From Brachyspira murdochii (GTDB lineage: Bacteria > Spirochaetota > JAAYUW01): DNA of 41,415 nt. This document shows, in pieces, positions 16,510-27,100 of the stretch (its first letter is position 1; each line of letters begins with the position of its first letter). The position numbers and the translations under genes were made by a program. Location: contig DYJT01000001.1 in assembly GCA_020722965.1 (NCBI GenBank), positions 1-41,415 on the forward strand, written 5' to 3'. Under the pieces are notes generated by a model. That model was not told the origin of the DNA. It saw only the letters and a program-made list of their open reading frames with translations, and searched no databases.

Positions 16510-19026
16510 CTATATTTTTTTCTCTATCTCTGTTACCATCTGTAAAAATTTTTCTTTTAAAAGCTCTAACTCTTCCCATCTATCGTTTTTATAATAGGTA
16601 GATGCAAGTTCAGCAATTTTCGAAAACTCTGGAAACCCCAAGGTAGGTGCTATCCCTTTTAAATTATGGGAAAAAAATCTGATTTTATCTTTATCTTTAT
16701 TGGCTAATCCTTCCTTTAATTCTAAATATCTATTGTAAAGATCTTCTAAAAATAGCTTTTTAAATTTATCAATTTTGTCTGAATTTCTAGCTTTCTCTTT
16801 TAAAATCAAAAATTTTTTTTCATCGTCAATAATATCTTTGATAGGGATAAATTTTGAAATCCCTTTTATAAGATCTTCCTTTTTGTATGGCTTAGGGATA
16901 ATATCATTAAAACCTAATTTAATTAATTCTTCTACCTCCTCTTTCCTGTCAAATGCAGTCAAGGCAATTACAGGTGTATTTTTATCTTTTAATCTAAGGT
17001 TTTTACAAAACTCTTTACCATCCATCTCTGGCATCATGATATCGGTTAATATCAAATCGAATTTACTTTTCTTTAGCTCACTTAACCCTTGCTGGCCATT
17101 TTCTTTAAAAACAAGTTTCAATGTATTATATTCGACTAGATATCCTCTTAAAACTTCTTGATTTATTAAATTATCTTCTAGTATAAGAACAGAAGAATTT
17201 TTAAAAACTATATAAGGATTTATCTGTTCTAATCTTTCTGCTTTTTCAGTCTCTTTTGAAATCTTAAAATCAATAACTATTTTAAAAGTTGTCCCAAAAT
17301 TCTTTTTGGAATTACAACTTATCTTCCCACCCATCAATTCAACGAAATCTTTTACTATAGATAATCCAAGTCCTGTGCCACCATATTTTGCCTTAATTGT
17401 TTCATCTTCCTGAACAAATGGATCGAAGATATGTTCAATTTTATCCTCAGAAATTCCTATACCACTATCTTTTATCTCTATCTCTATCTTACATATATCA
17501 CTTTTTTTCTCTAATAATTTGATTTTAAGTTCGATTAATCCTCTAGGTGTAAATTTAACAGAATTCCCCAGAAAATTGTATAAGATTTGTTTAAATTTCA
17601 AAGAATCGCCGATAAGGATTTTTGGAATTGAATCATCTATATTATAAAAAAATTCAACAGGTTTATCCCTTAATTTTTCTTTAATATTCGCCACAACAGA
17701 ATCAATTAGATTAAAAAAACTAAATACCTTTTCGTCGAGCTTCTTTGCCATCGAAGCATCTTTTGCACTTATAAGCAGGTTTTCTATTAGTTGTAATAAG
17801 GTGTTCCCGGATTCTAAAATTATTTTCAACTTTCTATGTTTCTCGTCATCATTCTCTTTTGCCAGAAGTTGTTGAGTAATGGAAATAATTCCAGAAAGTG
17901 GTGTTTTAAGATCATGGCTAATTATAGCTATTAAATTATCTTTTTCTTTTATAGATTGCTCAACCTGGATATTTTTTATCAATAGATTCTCAGATGTTTG
18001 ACGAAATTGCATAAATAAATCTGAAAGATTCTGTTGCCTATTTTCCAAATCATCGTTTAAAGTCTTATTTTTATCTAACAAGGCATTTATTATTAATTTT
18101 AATATTCTTTCCTTTGCTTTATAGTTATCAATAATCTCTTTTATTAGATCAAATTCTTTAAAAATCGATGAATTATAGCTTTTATTAAAGTTTATTGAGT
18201 ACATAAAAATTTTATGTATATCATTTTTAATTGAGTCATATTCTTTATCATACTCTTTATTTAATATTGAATGATTTTCTACAGATGATTTTGGTATTTT
18301 ATTAATATTTATCTCAGAAAATTCATTAAAATTTTCAGAAAATATTGCTACATAATTTTTAAGATAAGAATATTTTTTTATATTTTCAGTTAAAAATTTG
18401 TCTAACAAATTATTTTCAGCTATTTCTTTCTTTATATTTTTAATAGATTCAAAAAAACCATCAAAATATCCTTTTTGTTTAAGATCTTTTTTATAGACAA
18501 AAACCAATGGAATTTCACTTTTGTTCTTATGTGTATAGAGAATAGACGATTGTTTAGACAATAGATAAAATGTAAGTGGTTCAAGAATAATAGCAAAATT
18601 TAAAATCCCTTCGTCTAATAGAAGATCTATTTCATAATCATCTATCTGAATCCATTGAATTTTCTCACTTTTACCATAAAAGAAATTATAAAAATAATAA
18701 AAATATCTTTTAAAAATATCTGATTTTTTTGGAATTCCAATTTTTAATATCTGATTTGGTTTTCTTAAAAAATCTAACCCATTTTGTATACCAAAAATCT
18801 TAAATGAATTTTTAACAAAAACAAAATAATTAAATATATTATACTCTTCATAAAGTATCGAAGAAGAGGTTAAGGCAAGATCGATAATACCTGTTTTTAT
18901 TGCGATATCTAACTCACAAATTGTATCAAAAGGGTAAATCAATAAATTTTTATCTTCGAAAAAATTATTCTGTTTCAGGTAAATAAGCAAATCGAAATAA
19001 AATTTTTTAAGAACACCAATTTTCAT
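16510..19026 (-). CDS. Soluble hybrid histidine kinase with binding-protein-like sensor, receiver and HPt
   Basis: This 838-residue kinase appears to carry a complete phosphorelay in one chain. Residues 1 to about 210 resemble a periplasmic-binding-protein fold of the NMT1/MqnA kind (GIIDLALTSSS at 46-56; FAIILEPLTFYLL at 144-156), but there is no signal peptide and no transmembrane segment. A helical linker (about 260-365) follows, then HisKA with H371 (ISHDLKTPLSG), HATPase with N484/N488, DSGIGIS (520-526) and GGTGLGLS (549-556), a receiver with D662 (LTDIMMPEMDG) and K712 in PKPYKKE, and a C-terminal HPt with H787 (FFSHNLKG). The sensor probably works in the cytoplasm. It has no adjacent response regulator, so its output is unknown. 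The gene is monocistronic, convergent with fapA and divergent from the FG-GAP gene. Confidence 0.9.
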   Translation of the reverse strand: MKIGVLKKFYFDLLIYLKQNNFFEDKNLLIYPFDTICELDIAIKTGIIDLALTSSSILYEEYNIFNYFVFVKNSFKIFGIQNGLDFLRKPNQILKIGIPKKSDIFKRYFYYFYNFFYGKSEKIQWIQIDDYEIDLLLDEGILNFAIILEPLTFYLLSKQSSILYTHKNKSEIPLVFVYKKDLKQKGYFDGFFESIKNIKKEIAENNLLDKFLTENIKKYSYLKNYVAIFSENFNEFSEININKIPKSSVENHSILNKEYDKEYDSIKNDIHKIFMYSINFNKSYNSSIFKEFDLIKEIIDNYKAKERILKLIINALLDKNKTLNDDLENRQQNLSDLFMQFRQTSENLLIKNIQVEQSIKEKDNLIAIISHDLKTPLSGIISITQQLLAKENDDEKHRKLKIILESGNTLLQLIENLLISAKDASMAKKLDEKVFSFFNLIDSVVANIKEKLRDKPVEFFYNIDDSIPKILIGDSLKFKQILYNFLGNSVKFTPRGLIELKIKLLEKKSDICKIEIEIKDSGIGISEDKIEHIFDPFVQEDETIKAKYGGTGLGLSIVKDFVELMGGKISCNSKKNFGTTFKIVIDFKISKETEKAERLEQINPYIVFKNSSVLILEDNLINQEVLRGYLVEYNTLKLVFKENGQQGLSELKKSKFDLILTDIMMPEMDGKEFCKNLRLKDKNTPVIALTAFDRKEEVEELIKLGFNDIIPKPYKKEDLIKGISKFIPIKDIIDDEKKFLILKEKARNSDKIDKFKKLFLEDLYNRYLELKEGLANKDKDKIRFFSHNLKGIAPTLGFPEFSKIAELASTYYKNDRWEELELLKEKFLQMVTEIEKKI

Positions 19027-19111
19027 ATCTTAAATTTTAATATTTTAATTTTATATTTACAAAATGCATTAATAGATTACATTAAATAATATAAAACTTT
19101 TAGGATTAAAA

Positions 19112-20692
19112 ATGAAAATATTTAAAAAAGCACAAAATAATAATACGAAAAAAATTTTAGCTTTATTAATAATTTTGACAATCTTTTTTTTCGCTTTGAA
19201 AATATATTCTCAGAAAAACACAAATCAAACTATGTTTTTGACTTCTAATGGTGAAATTATAAGGTATTTCAAATCCAATTTATTTGGAGAACAGACAGAG
19301 GAGTTGGCCTGTATATATAAAAATATCCTTACTAAAAAACTTGGAATAGCCATTTTTTCATTGGAAAATGGCAACATTAAAAAGATTTTTGATATAGAAA
19401 TAGACAAATCCTATCTGTTTTTTTCGCTGGCAAGATTAGAAAAAGGTTCAATCCATTCGATTCTTTTATTCAATGAAGACGAAGTAAGCATAGTAAAATT
19501 ATTGGATGGAAATTATAGGATTGATAAATATTTAAATATAAAAAATTTAGCACTTGGTTATCAATTCTCAAACGATTTCCCTTATCTTGAAATATCTCAT
19601 GATATCAATAGTGATGGAATTGACGAACTATTTATTTTAACCAAAAATGCTATTGAAATATATCAAAACGGCAAGATAACTCAATCTTATCCTTATCAAA
19701 TACAGGCTTTTTATAACTACAAATCATCATTCGGAGGTTTTTCTTCATCGCAAAATATATTGATGATATTTCCCGATATTTTACTAAAAGATATCAATAA
19801 TGATGGATTTAAAGACCTAATATTAAAATACAGGGCAAAGATAGAGTTTTCTTTTTTCAATAATATAACTAATCAATTTTTGAAAGGGAAAACAATAGAT
19901 TTGACCAAATATGTTTCTGTAAGATCTGGTTATTCATTTTTCAATGAACATATAAGGATACTGAATTTTAATGATGATAAATATCCTGATATAGTCATTT
20001 TCAACTTTAATATGGCATCTGTTTTTAATGCCGATAAAACAGGGATTTTATGCTATCTTTTTAAGGGTAATAAAGAAGGTTGGCAAAATTCACCATCAAA
20101 CCAATTTTTCATGGAAGATTTATCCGGACTTGAAAGTAAGTTGGTATTTACCGATTTTAATAAAGACAATTATATTGATCTTGTCAACATAGGCTCAAAG
20201 CTTTTCTCCTCTAATTTTCTCCTCTCTCTTTCTATGAAAAGGTCGATACCAATATTTATTTCATTTTATCCTCAAACTAAAGATTCTTTTTCAAAAACCC
20301 CGATTTTGCAGATTGAAAAAGGGATCTCGCTTGATAATCAGAATGTACTGGATTCTTCTCAGCTATCATTTGACTTCTACACGACCTTAGATCTTGCTGG
20401 TATAATTTCAGAGATTATTGTCGGCTATGATACAGATTTCAATGATGATTCAATAAATGATATTATAATCTATAATTTTGATGGAACCTTTTCAATATTT
20501 ATTTCTAATACTTCAAACAATACAATCTTTCAAAAAAAAGAAACTTTATTATTACCTGTATCAAATGATTTTTTAGAAGTGTACTATCTATCAGGACCTT
20601 ATAATCTTGTTATAAAAGATAAATCAAAATTTTATCTTATAAATATAATAAAAAGGCAGGGGAAAATCTTCTTTTCATTAATAAATTTATGA
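19112..20692 (+). CDS. Membrane-anchored FG-GAP/VCBS repeat protein
   Basis: This 526-residue protein has a basic N-terminus and a hydrophobic segment at about 14-32 (ILALLIILTIFFFALKIY), acting as signal anchor or uncleaved signal, so the bulk is outside the cytoplasm. Five calcium-loop repeats of the form D-x-N-x-D-x-x-x-D-L/I are present at about 164-175, 227-238, 285-296 (with N in the first place), 348-359 and 442-453, as in FG-GAP/VCBS beta-propellers. AGGA precedes the ATG. It is followed after 159 bases by a POTRA/beta-barrel protein and an ABC transporter. FG-GAP proteins often bind ligands or partner proteins at the surface; no specific role can be assigned. Confidence 0.75.
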   Translation: MKIFKKAQNNNTKKILALLIILTIFFFALKIYSQKNTNQTMFLTSNGEIIRYFKSNLFGEQTEELACIYKNILTKKLGIAIFSLENGNIKKIFDIEIDKSYLFFSLARLEKGSIHSILLFNEDEVSIVKLLDGNYRIDKYLNIKNLALGYQFSNDFPYLEISHDINSDGIDELFILTKNAIEIYQNGKITQSYPYQIQAFYNYKSSFGGFSSSQNILMIFPDILLKDINNDGFKDLILKYRAKIEFSFFNNITNQFLKGKTIDLTKYVSVRSGYSFFNEHIRILNFNDDKYPDIVIFNFNMASVFNADKTGILCYLFKGNKEGWQNSPSNQFFMEDLSGLESKLVFTDFNKDNYIDLVNIGSKLFSSNFLLSLSMKRSIPIFISFYPQTKDSFSKTPILQIEKGISLDNQNVLDSSQLSFDFYTTLDLAGIISEIIVGYDTDFNDDSINDIIIYNFDGTFSIFISNTSNNTIFQKKETLLLPVSNDFLEVYYLSGPYNLVIKDKSKFYLINIIKRQGKIFFSLINL

Positions 20693-20721
20693 TTTATAAT
20701 CTTTCAGGAAGATAAATTATT

Positions 20722-20812
20722 AAAGATTTATAAATAAGAAGAATTAAAAAATGGATTAATGAATTATAGATATGAAAGATTAATAAAGGAATAAAAGATT
20801 TATAAATAAGAA
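20722..20812. repeat. Direct repeat of 19 bases in the gap before the Omp85-like gene
   Basis: AAAGATTTATAAATAAGAA occurs at 20722-20740 and again at 20794-20812, starting points 72 bases apart, within the 159-base gap 20693-20851. Between them are further AGATTAATAAA-like variants. It looks like a local duplication in an AT-rich leader; a regulatory role is only possible. Confidence 0.7.
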
Positions 20813-20851
20813 AAAATCAATAAGTAATATAGGATTTAATAGTTAAAAAAT

Positions 20852-22267
20852 ATGAAGATAAGGTTATTGTTATTTTTTATTTCCTTTTTCTTTTTGTTTT
20901 TCATAACTTCAATTTCGATAAATGCACAACAGCTCTATAGAATAATGGATATTAGAATATCTGGAAATATAACAATCTCAGAAAATGAGATAAAAAACTA
21001 TCTTTCAATATACATAAACTGTATTTTACAATCAGAAAAACTTATAAATATTGAACAAAAACTATTAAACTGGGGTTATTTCGAATCCGTTATCATAGAA
21101 ATAACTAATTTTGATGATCAAAATAAATCTGAAAACATAGATGAAAATGAAATAAGAATAATTATTGAGATAAAAGTTGAAGAAAACTTACCAATAAAAA
21201 AATTAGATTTCCAAAATCTTAATATCTATGTTGCAAGGTACAAAGAAAAAATGCTTTTAAAAGAAAACAAGGCTTTTAACTCAAGATTTCTAGAAAAAGA
21301 CTTAAGTAATATTGCGAATCTCCCATTTGTTTCTAGAGTTTCGAGCAAAATAGTAGAAGAAGAAGGTTATTTAATCATTGAAATTATGTTAAAATATAAA
21401 AATGAATTTTCAGCCAATTTAAAATTATCTGACTTTGTTTCTGTTGATTTTAATCTTTATGAAGGCAAGTTTTTCTTCCCTTTTTACCTTTCTTCAATTA
21501 TATTTTATCCATTTCAAAATAAGGTATTTTACCCAATCGTGGGTTTTTCTTCTGGAATCTCATTTTTTAAAGGCTTTTATTTAAATTTTAACTATTATTC
21601 CTTATTCTCAATTTTTAAAAGCAAATTCGATTATAATTTTGTAACAGCAGGATTTATATACAAAGGGTTTCTTATCCAGAACAAAAATTTGACTTATCTA
21701 TTAAATCCTATCGAATTTAACATATCTTATAGTATTGACGAAACTAAGTTTAACAATCTATTTTTACTGAATGAATTCTATATTAAATATAAAAATATTT
21801 TCAATATCTACAACAAATCATCTTTTACATACAATTTTAGCACAAATAATAATATAGAACAGGTTTCTTACTATGGGAACACCCCATTAAATGGTAATGA
21901 ATCTAATATCTTTCTTAATAAAAGTTTTAATATATTTTTTTATAATTTTATCTTTAACCTTTATCCCGTAAGAGGATTTTCGGAATATTATCTAATTAAA
22001 TCTCAGTTCATCTTTTTCAATACACTTGATTTAATTATTAAATTATTCTCAACGCAAATATTATATTTTGGTTTTGTTATCTCATCTGACTACATTGCCT
22101 ATAAAGAGATTAAATTTACCAATAAAATTACCTTTGGTATTGGCCTTGTTTTTTCTATATCAATTAAAAATATAATCGAACTTCCTTTGTCTTTACAATA
22201 CTTCTGGATTAATGATTTTAATGATGGAGTTTTTTACTTTTCATTTCTTTCAAAAAGATTTTTTTAA
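20852..22267 (+). CDS. Small Omp85-superfamily (POTRA plus beta-barrel) outer-membrane protein
   Basis: This 471-residue protein has a cleavable signal peptide (about 1-25, likely cut in INA-QQL). Residues about 27-110 and 111-190 look like two POTRA domains: RIMDIRISGN begins the first strand as in BamA, and N-x-x-x-WGYFESV matches the POTRA helix-strand turn. The remaining roughly 275 residues are alternating aromatic/hydrophobic strands ending in phenylalanine (SKRFF), as expected for an outer-membrane barrel. It is far shorter than BamA (about 800) or TamA, closer in size to small patatin-type or FhaC-like relatives but with a smaller barrel. No clear ribosome site sits at the ATG. It precedes an ABC transporter pair. 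Its presence argues for an outer membrane. Confidence 0.72.
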   Translation: MKIRLLLFFISFFFLFFITSISINAQQLYRIMDIRISGNITISENEIKNYLSIYINCILQSEKLINIEQKLLNWGYFESVIIEITNFDDQNKSENIDENEIRIIIEIKVEENLPIKKLDFQNLNIYVARYKEKMLLKENKAFNSRFLEKDLSNIANLPFVSRVSSKIVEEEGYLIIEIMLKYKNEFSANLKLSDFVSVDFNLYEGKFFFPFYLSSIIFYPFQNKVFYPIVGFSSGISFFKGFYLNFNYYSLFSIFKSKFDYNFVTAGFIYKGFLIQNKNLTYLLNPIEFNISYSIDETKFNNLFLLNEFYIKYKNIFNIYNKSSFTYNFSTNNNIEQVSYYGNTPLNGNESNIFLNKSFNIFFYNFIFNLYPVRGFSEYYLIKSQFIFFNTLDLIIKLFSTQILYFGFVISSDYIAYKEIKFTNKITFGIGLVFSISIKNIIELPLSLQYFWINDFNDGVFYFSFLSKRFF

Positions 22268-22295
22268 AATATAGCGAATTTATAAAAGGGTTAAT

Positions 22296-23216
22296 ATGTC
22301 AGAATTATTAAAGATCGAGAATCTAACAAAATTCTATGGGTCATTTAAAGCACTGGATAATCTTTCATTCAATATAAATAAAGGGCAAATTACCGGTTTT
22401 CTTGGATTAAATGGCTCTGGCAAAACAACAACAATAAAGATAATAGCGGGACTACTCCATAGTTATATTGGGTCCTTATATTATAAGGGTAAAAAGGTCA
22501 AAGATATTGGGAATAGAGATGAAACTACATTTATATTTGATTCCCAAAATTTTTATGAAAATTTAACAGCTTATGAAAATCTTCTCATAATAACGAGTTT
22601 AAATAATAGAAGATATAAAAAAAAAGAAATTCATGATATTTTAGCCGATATAGGTCTTAAAGATTGGATAAATAAACCAGTAAAGTTTTTCTCTCGTGGG
22701 ATGAAGCAAAGGCTTGCACTTTCAATGGCTTTAATACTTAACCCGGAGTTTTTGATCCTTGATGAACCAACAAATGGTTTGGATATTGATGGAATATATT
22801 TTTGTGAAAAATATTTTCAAACATTGACAAAAAAAGGTTGTACAATTTTACTTTCCTCACATTATCTTGAAGAAGTAGAAAGACTTGCAGACAACATAGT
22901 TATTATTCATAAAGGGGTAAAAAAATTTGATGGTAATAAGCAGACTCTTTCTCTACTTAAAACAATTGGGGCAAGATTTTCATTTTCAAACAAGATAGAG
23001 AATAATTCTATAGAAAAATTAAAAGATTTTTTAACGGCAAATAATATTAAATCAAATTTTTTAAATATCGAAGATAATTCTTTTGAAATAACTTTTGAAA
23101 ATGAGTCAGTTAAAAATATTGAAATAGTAAATCATTACATAAAGCAAAATATTGAAGGAATTCTTTTTATTGAACCTATTCAAAAGCACCTAAAAGAACT
23201 TTTTTTTACAAAATAA
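22296..23216 (+). CDS. ABC transporter ATP-binding protein (ABC-2 type)
   Basis: This 306-residue ATPase has Walker A GLNGSGKTT (37-45), the signature FSRGMKQRL, Walker B FLILDEPTNG and the switch histidine in LSSHYLEE. The order and the roughly 80-residue C-terminal extension are those of NatA/CcmA-like ATPases that pair with ABC-2 permeases. AAGGG precedes the ATG. It is followed after 15 bases by a membrane protein of the matching type, so together they form an exporter or a lipid/polysaccharide/drug transporter. The substrate is unknown. Confidence 0.93.
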   Translation: MSELLKIENLTKFYGSFKALDNLSFNINKGQITGFLGLNGSGKTTTIKIIAGLLHSYIGSLYYKGKKVKDIGNRDETTFIFDSQNFYENLTAYENLLIITSLNNRRYKKKEIHDILADIGLKDWINKPVKFFSRGMKQRLALSMALILNPEFLILDEPTNGLDIDGIYFCEKYFQTLTKKGCTILLSSHYLEEVERLADNIVIIHKGVKKFDGNKQTLSLLKTIGARFSFSNKIENNSIEKLKDFLTANNIKSNFLNIEDNSFEITFENESVKNIEIVNHYIKQNIEGILFIEPIQKHLKELFFTK

Positions 23217-23231
23217 TAATTGGAGCAAAAA

Positions 23232-24011
23232 ATGAAATATATCTTATCTTTTTATAAAATTGAATTTATTAAAACCAAAAAAAATATCTCTTTAATAATT
23301 TTTTCGCTGACCTTAATTCTTATCTCCACAATTCTTACATTTTTATTACATCTTCAAAGGGTTGGTTTAAGTGGAAATCAAAATATCCCATTAAATTTTT
23401 CCTATGGTGGTTATGCTGTTTGGGTTATCTTTCATTTCTACCTTTTAACTTTTTGTATTTTTATTGATAGTGAAATCAGGGAAGAGATAAAAAGCAATAA
23501 GATAAATATCCTTTTTACACAAGCTGCAATAAAATACGAATATTATCTTGGTAAAATAATTTTCTGGACAACTTTGGTTTTTTTTATGATAATTATTCTA
23601 AATATTATCTGTTGGTCATTAAGCATCAATTTAATCTTTGCGAATAGACCTCCAAGATTGAATGACAATTCTATAATTCCAACCAATTTTATATTCTTAA
23701 ATCTTCTGATTCAGATTTTACTTCTAATTCCGGTAATCTTATTCTTTATTAATCTATCTTTTATTTCAGGATTTTTTTTCTCCTCCTCTGCCGCTGGAAT
23801 TATATTTAACATTCTACTAATAATCCTGGCTATAACTAATCGAACTCTATTATTATATCCTCTTTACAAAACATTTTTCCCATTTCAAACTTTATCCATC
23901 CCCAAAATATTCGATAGCAGATCTTTAATCTATCTAATCTTTACATCAATATCTAACATTATATTCCTATTCATAGTCAAAATTTTTATCCCAAAAAGAG
24001 AATTTAAGTGA
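23232..24011 (+). CDS. ABC-2 type transporter permease
   Basis: This protein has 259 residues when started at the ATG at 23232, with GGAG 6 bases before it; an in-frame TTG at 23220 overlaps that site and is therefore unlikely. About six hydrophobic helices are visible (around residues 18-36, 56-76, 101-123, 146-176, 179-201 and 235-255), arranged as in ABC-2 permeases of the gliding/Nat type. It is partner to the ATPase just upstream. The cargo cannot be inferred; the linkage to an outer-membrane barrel protein suggests a cell-envelope role. Confidence 0.82.
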   Translation: MKYILSFYKIEFIKTKKNISLIIFSLTLILISTILTFLLHLQRVGLSGNQNIPLNFSYGGYAVWVIFHFYLLTFCIFIDSEIREEIKSNKINILFTQAAIKYEYYLGKIIFWTTLVFFMIIILNIICWSLSINLIFANRPPRLNDNSIIPTNFIFLNLLIQILLLIPVILFFINLSFISGFFFSSSAAGIIFNILLIILAITNRTLLLYPLYKTFFPFQTLSIPKIFDSRSLIYLIFTSISNIIFLFIVKIFIPKREFK

Positions 24012-24039
24012 TTCAATTAATATTTATATTTGCAAAATA

Positions 24040-24061
24040 TTAACTATTAGTTAAATTTTTT
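24040..24061 (+). terminator. Weak candidate terminator after the ABC permease
   Basis: TTAAC-TATTA-GTTAA forms a five-pair stem with a five-base loop (24040-24054), followed by ATTTTTT. The stem is weak, so termination is uncertain. The 114-base gap before ileS has no T-box-like structure. Confidence 0.3.
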
Positions 24062-24125
24062 ATGAATTTATTTTACAAAATAAAAAAAATTTAATTTTTC
24101 AATTATATTACAGGAGTTGGATTTT

Positions 24126-27100
24126 ATGTTTAAATCTGTTAATCAACATGTAGAATTTCCAAAATTGGAAGAAGAAATTTTAAGTTTCTGGCAAAAAGAA
24201 GAGATCTTCAATAAATCTTTAAAAATTAGAGAGAATTCACCGGCATATGTTTTTTATGATGGACCTCCTTTTGCGACAGGATTACCGCATTATGGCCACT
24301 TTGTACCAGGGCTTTTAAAAGATATTATTCCAAGATATAAAACAATGAAAGGATTTCATGTTGATAGAAGATGGGGATGGGATTGTCATGGCCTTCCTGT
24401 CGAAAACGAGATGGAAAAAGAATTAAAGCTTCTGACTAAAAAAGATATCTTAGCCTATGGGATTGATAAATTCAATGAATCTTGTAGAGGGATTGTATTA
24501 AGATATACATCAGAATGGGAAAAAATTATAAATAGAAGTGGTAGATGGGTAGATTTTAAAAACGCATACAAAACAATGGACCCATTATATATGGAATCCA
24601 TCTGGTGGGTTTTCAAAACATTATGGGACAAAGGTCTTATATATGAAGGATATAAGATACTTCCATATTGTACAAGATGTGCAACACCACTTTCTAATTT
24701 CGAAGTTAATCAAGGATATAAAGATGTTAAAGATCCTGCTATTACCATAAAATTTAAATCCGCTAATGAAGATAACCTTTATTTTCTTGCATGGACAACG
24801 ACACCATGGACTTTACCATCTAATTTAGCACTTGCTGTTGGCTCCGAGATCGAATATGTTGAAGTCTTTGATCATAAATCAAAAGAAAAATATATTCTGG
24901 CTATTTCTAGATTAGATCACTATTATAAAGAGGAAAATGAATACACGATTTCAAAGAGATTTTTGGGAAAAGAGTTAGAAGGTAAAAGCTATATTCCATT
25001 ATTCCCTTATTTCAAAGATATTAGCCCGAATGCATTTAAAATTGTCCTTGCAGATTATGTTTCCATCGAAGATGGAACAGGAATAGTTCATACCGCTCCT
25101 GGATTCGGTGAGGATGACTATAATACAGGTATTAAATATGATATACCTATTGTTTCTCCTGTCGATGAAAATGGTGAATTTGCAGAAGAAGTTTATGATT
25201 ACAAAGGTTTACATGTAAAAAAAGCAGATCCTCTGATTATGGAAGACCTCAAAAAAAGGAATTTACTTATTAAAAAAGAGACAATTACCCATTCATACCC
25301 TCATTGCTGGAGATGTGATTCACCATTAATTTATAAATCAATATCGACATGGTTTGTAAAAATTGAACCAATAAAACAAGCCATGATTGAAAGTAATAAT
25401 CAAATCAATTGGATACCCGAGCATATTAAAGATGGAAGATTTGGCAAATGGCTTGAAGGAGCTCGTGATTGGGCAATTTCCAGAAATAGATTCTGGGGTA
25501 CCCCCTTACCTGTCTGGAAATGTGAAAATTGTGGTAAAACAATTTGCATTGGTTCAATTGAAGAGCTTGAAAAACTGAGCGGTAGAAAATTTAATGATAT
25601 TCATAAGCATTTTGTCGATGATGTTGTATTAAAATGCCCTGACTGTGGCTCTGATATGAAGAGAATTCCAGAAGTTTTAGATTGTTGGTTTGAATCTGGT
25701 AGCATGCCATATGCTCAAGAACATTACCCATTTGAAAATAAAGAAAAATTCTTGAGCAGATTTCCAGCCGATTTTATTGCAGAAGGACTGGATCAGACCA
25801 GAGGATGGTTTTATACATTAACTGTTTTGGCGGCTGCTTTATTTAACAAACCGGCTTTTAAAAACTGTATTGTAAATGGTCTTGTCCTTGACGAGCATGG
25901 TAAAAAGATGAGTAAAAGGTTGAAAAACTACCCTGAACCAATGTATATAATGGATAAATACGGTGCAGATGCATTAAGACTTTACCTTGTTAATTCATCG
26001 GTAATTAGAGCTGAAGAACTTAATTTCTCTGAAAATGGCGTTAAAGAAATAGTAAAAAACATTTTACTGCCTTTGTGGAACTCTTATTCTTTCTTTGTTA
26101 CCTATGCCAATATTGATAATTGGCAAATTAATTTAAAAATTCTCGAAGACCCATCTAGATTTAAAAGCTTTTCAAATGAATTAGACAGATGGATTATATC
26201 CACCCTTCAAACTTTAATTAAAAAAGTTACTGAAGCCACAGAGTCTTATAAACTTTATCTATCTGTTCCACCAATTATTGATTTTATAGATATTCTTACA
26301 AATTGGTACATTCGAAGATCGAGAAGAAGATTCTGGAAATCAGAAAACGATAAAGATAAAGATGAGGCATATCATACACTTTATTATGTTCTTTTAACTC
26401 TCTCAAAAGTTATTGCTCCTTACATACCATTTATATCAGATGCTATATACCGAAATTTAAAAACCGATAAGATGCCGCAGTCTGTTCACCTTGATTCTTT
26501 CCCAACCGCAATTGAAAACTTAATAGATATTGATCTTGAAAAAAGGATGGAACTTGTTCAAAAAGCCGTTGCATTGGGTAGGAATCTTAGAACACAATAT
26601 GATTTAAAAGTTCGACAACCCTTAGCTAAGATTGTTATTATTGATCCTTTAAAAGATGAATTGAATCTTATATCTGATTTTTCAGAAATCCTAAAAGAAG
26701 AACTTAATGTTAAAGAGGTTGTTTTTTCATCAGATGAAACAAGCATAGTAGAATATAAGGCAAAACCAAATTTTAGAAAACTTGGAAAGATTCTCGGTAA
26801 AAATATAACAAATGCTCAAAATCTACTCAAAAATTTAAAATCTTCTCAAATAATTAAATTAATGGAAGGTGAAAAATTAACCTTGGAAGAAGTTAATTTT
26901 TCTTATTCTTTCACTATCGATGATATCATTTTAGAGAGAATTCCAATTCATGGAATGGCTACTATAAATGAAGGACAGATAACTGTAGCGATTGATACCA
27001 ATATAACACCAGAATTAAAAATGGAATGTGATGCAAGAGAGGTTATAAACAAAATACAAAATATGCGAAAGGAACAGAATTTTGAAGTTACAGATAGGAT

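Noticed and set aside
23220..23231. TTG start for the ABC-2 permease
   Set aside because: The TTG overlaps the GGAG that serves the ATG at 23232.
24117..24125. TTG start for ileS nine bases before the ATG
   Set aside because: The TTG begins directly at the end of the AGGAG ribosome site, leaving no spacing; the ATG at 24126 has a proper distance.
24012..24125. T-box leader before ileS
   Set aside because: The 114-base gap is too short and AT-rich and has no T-box sequence or specifier-loop structure.
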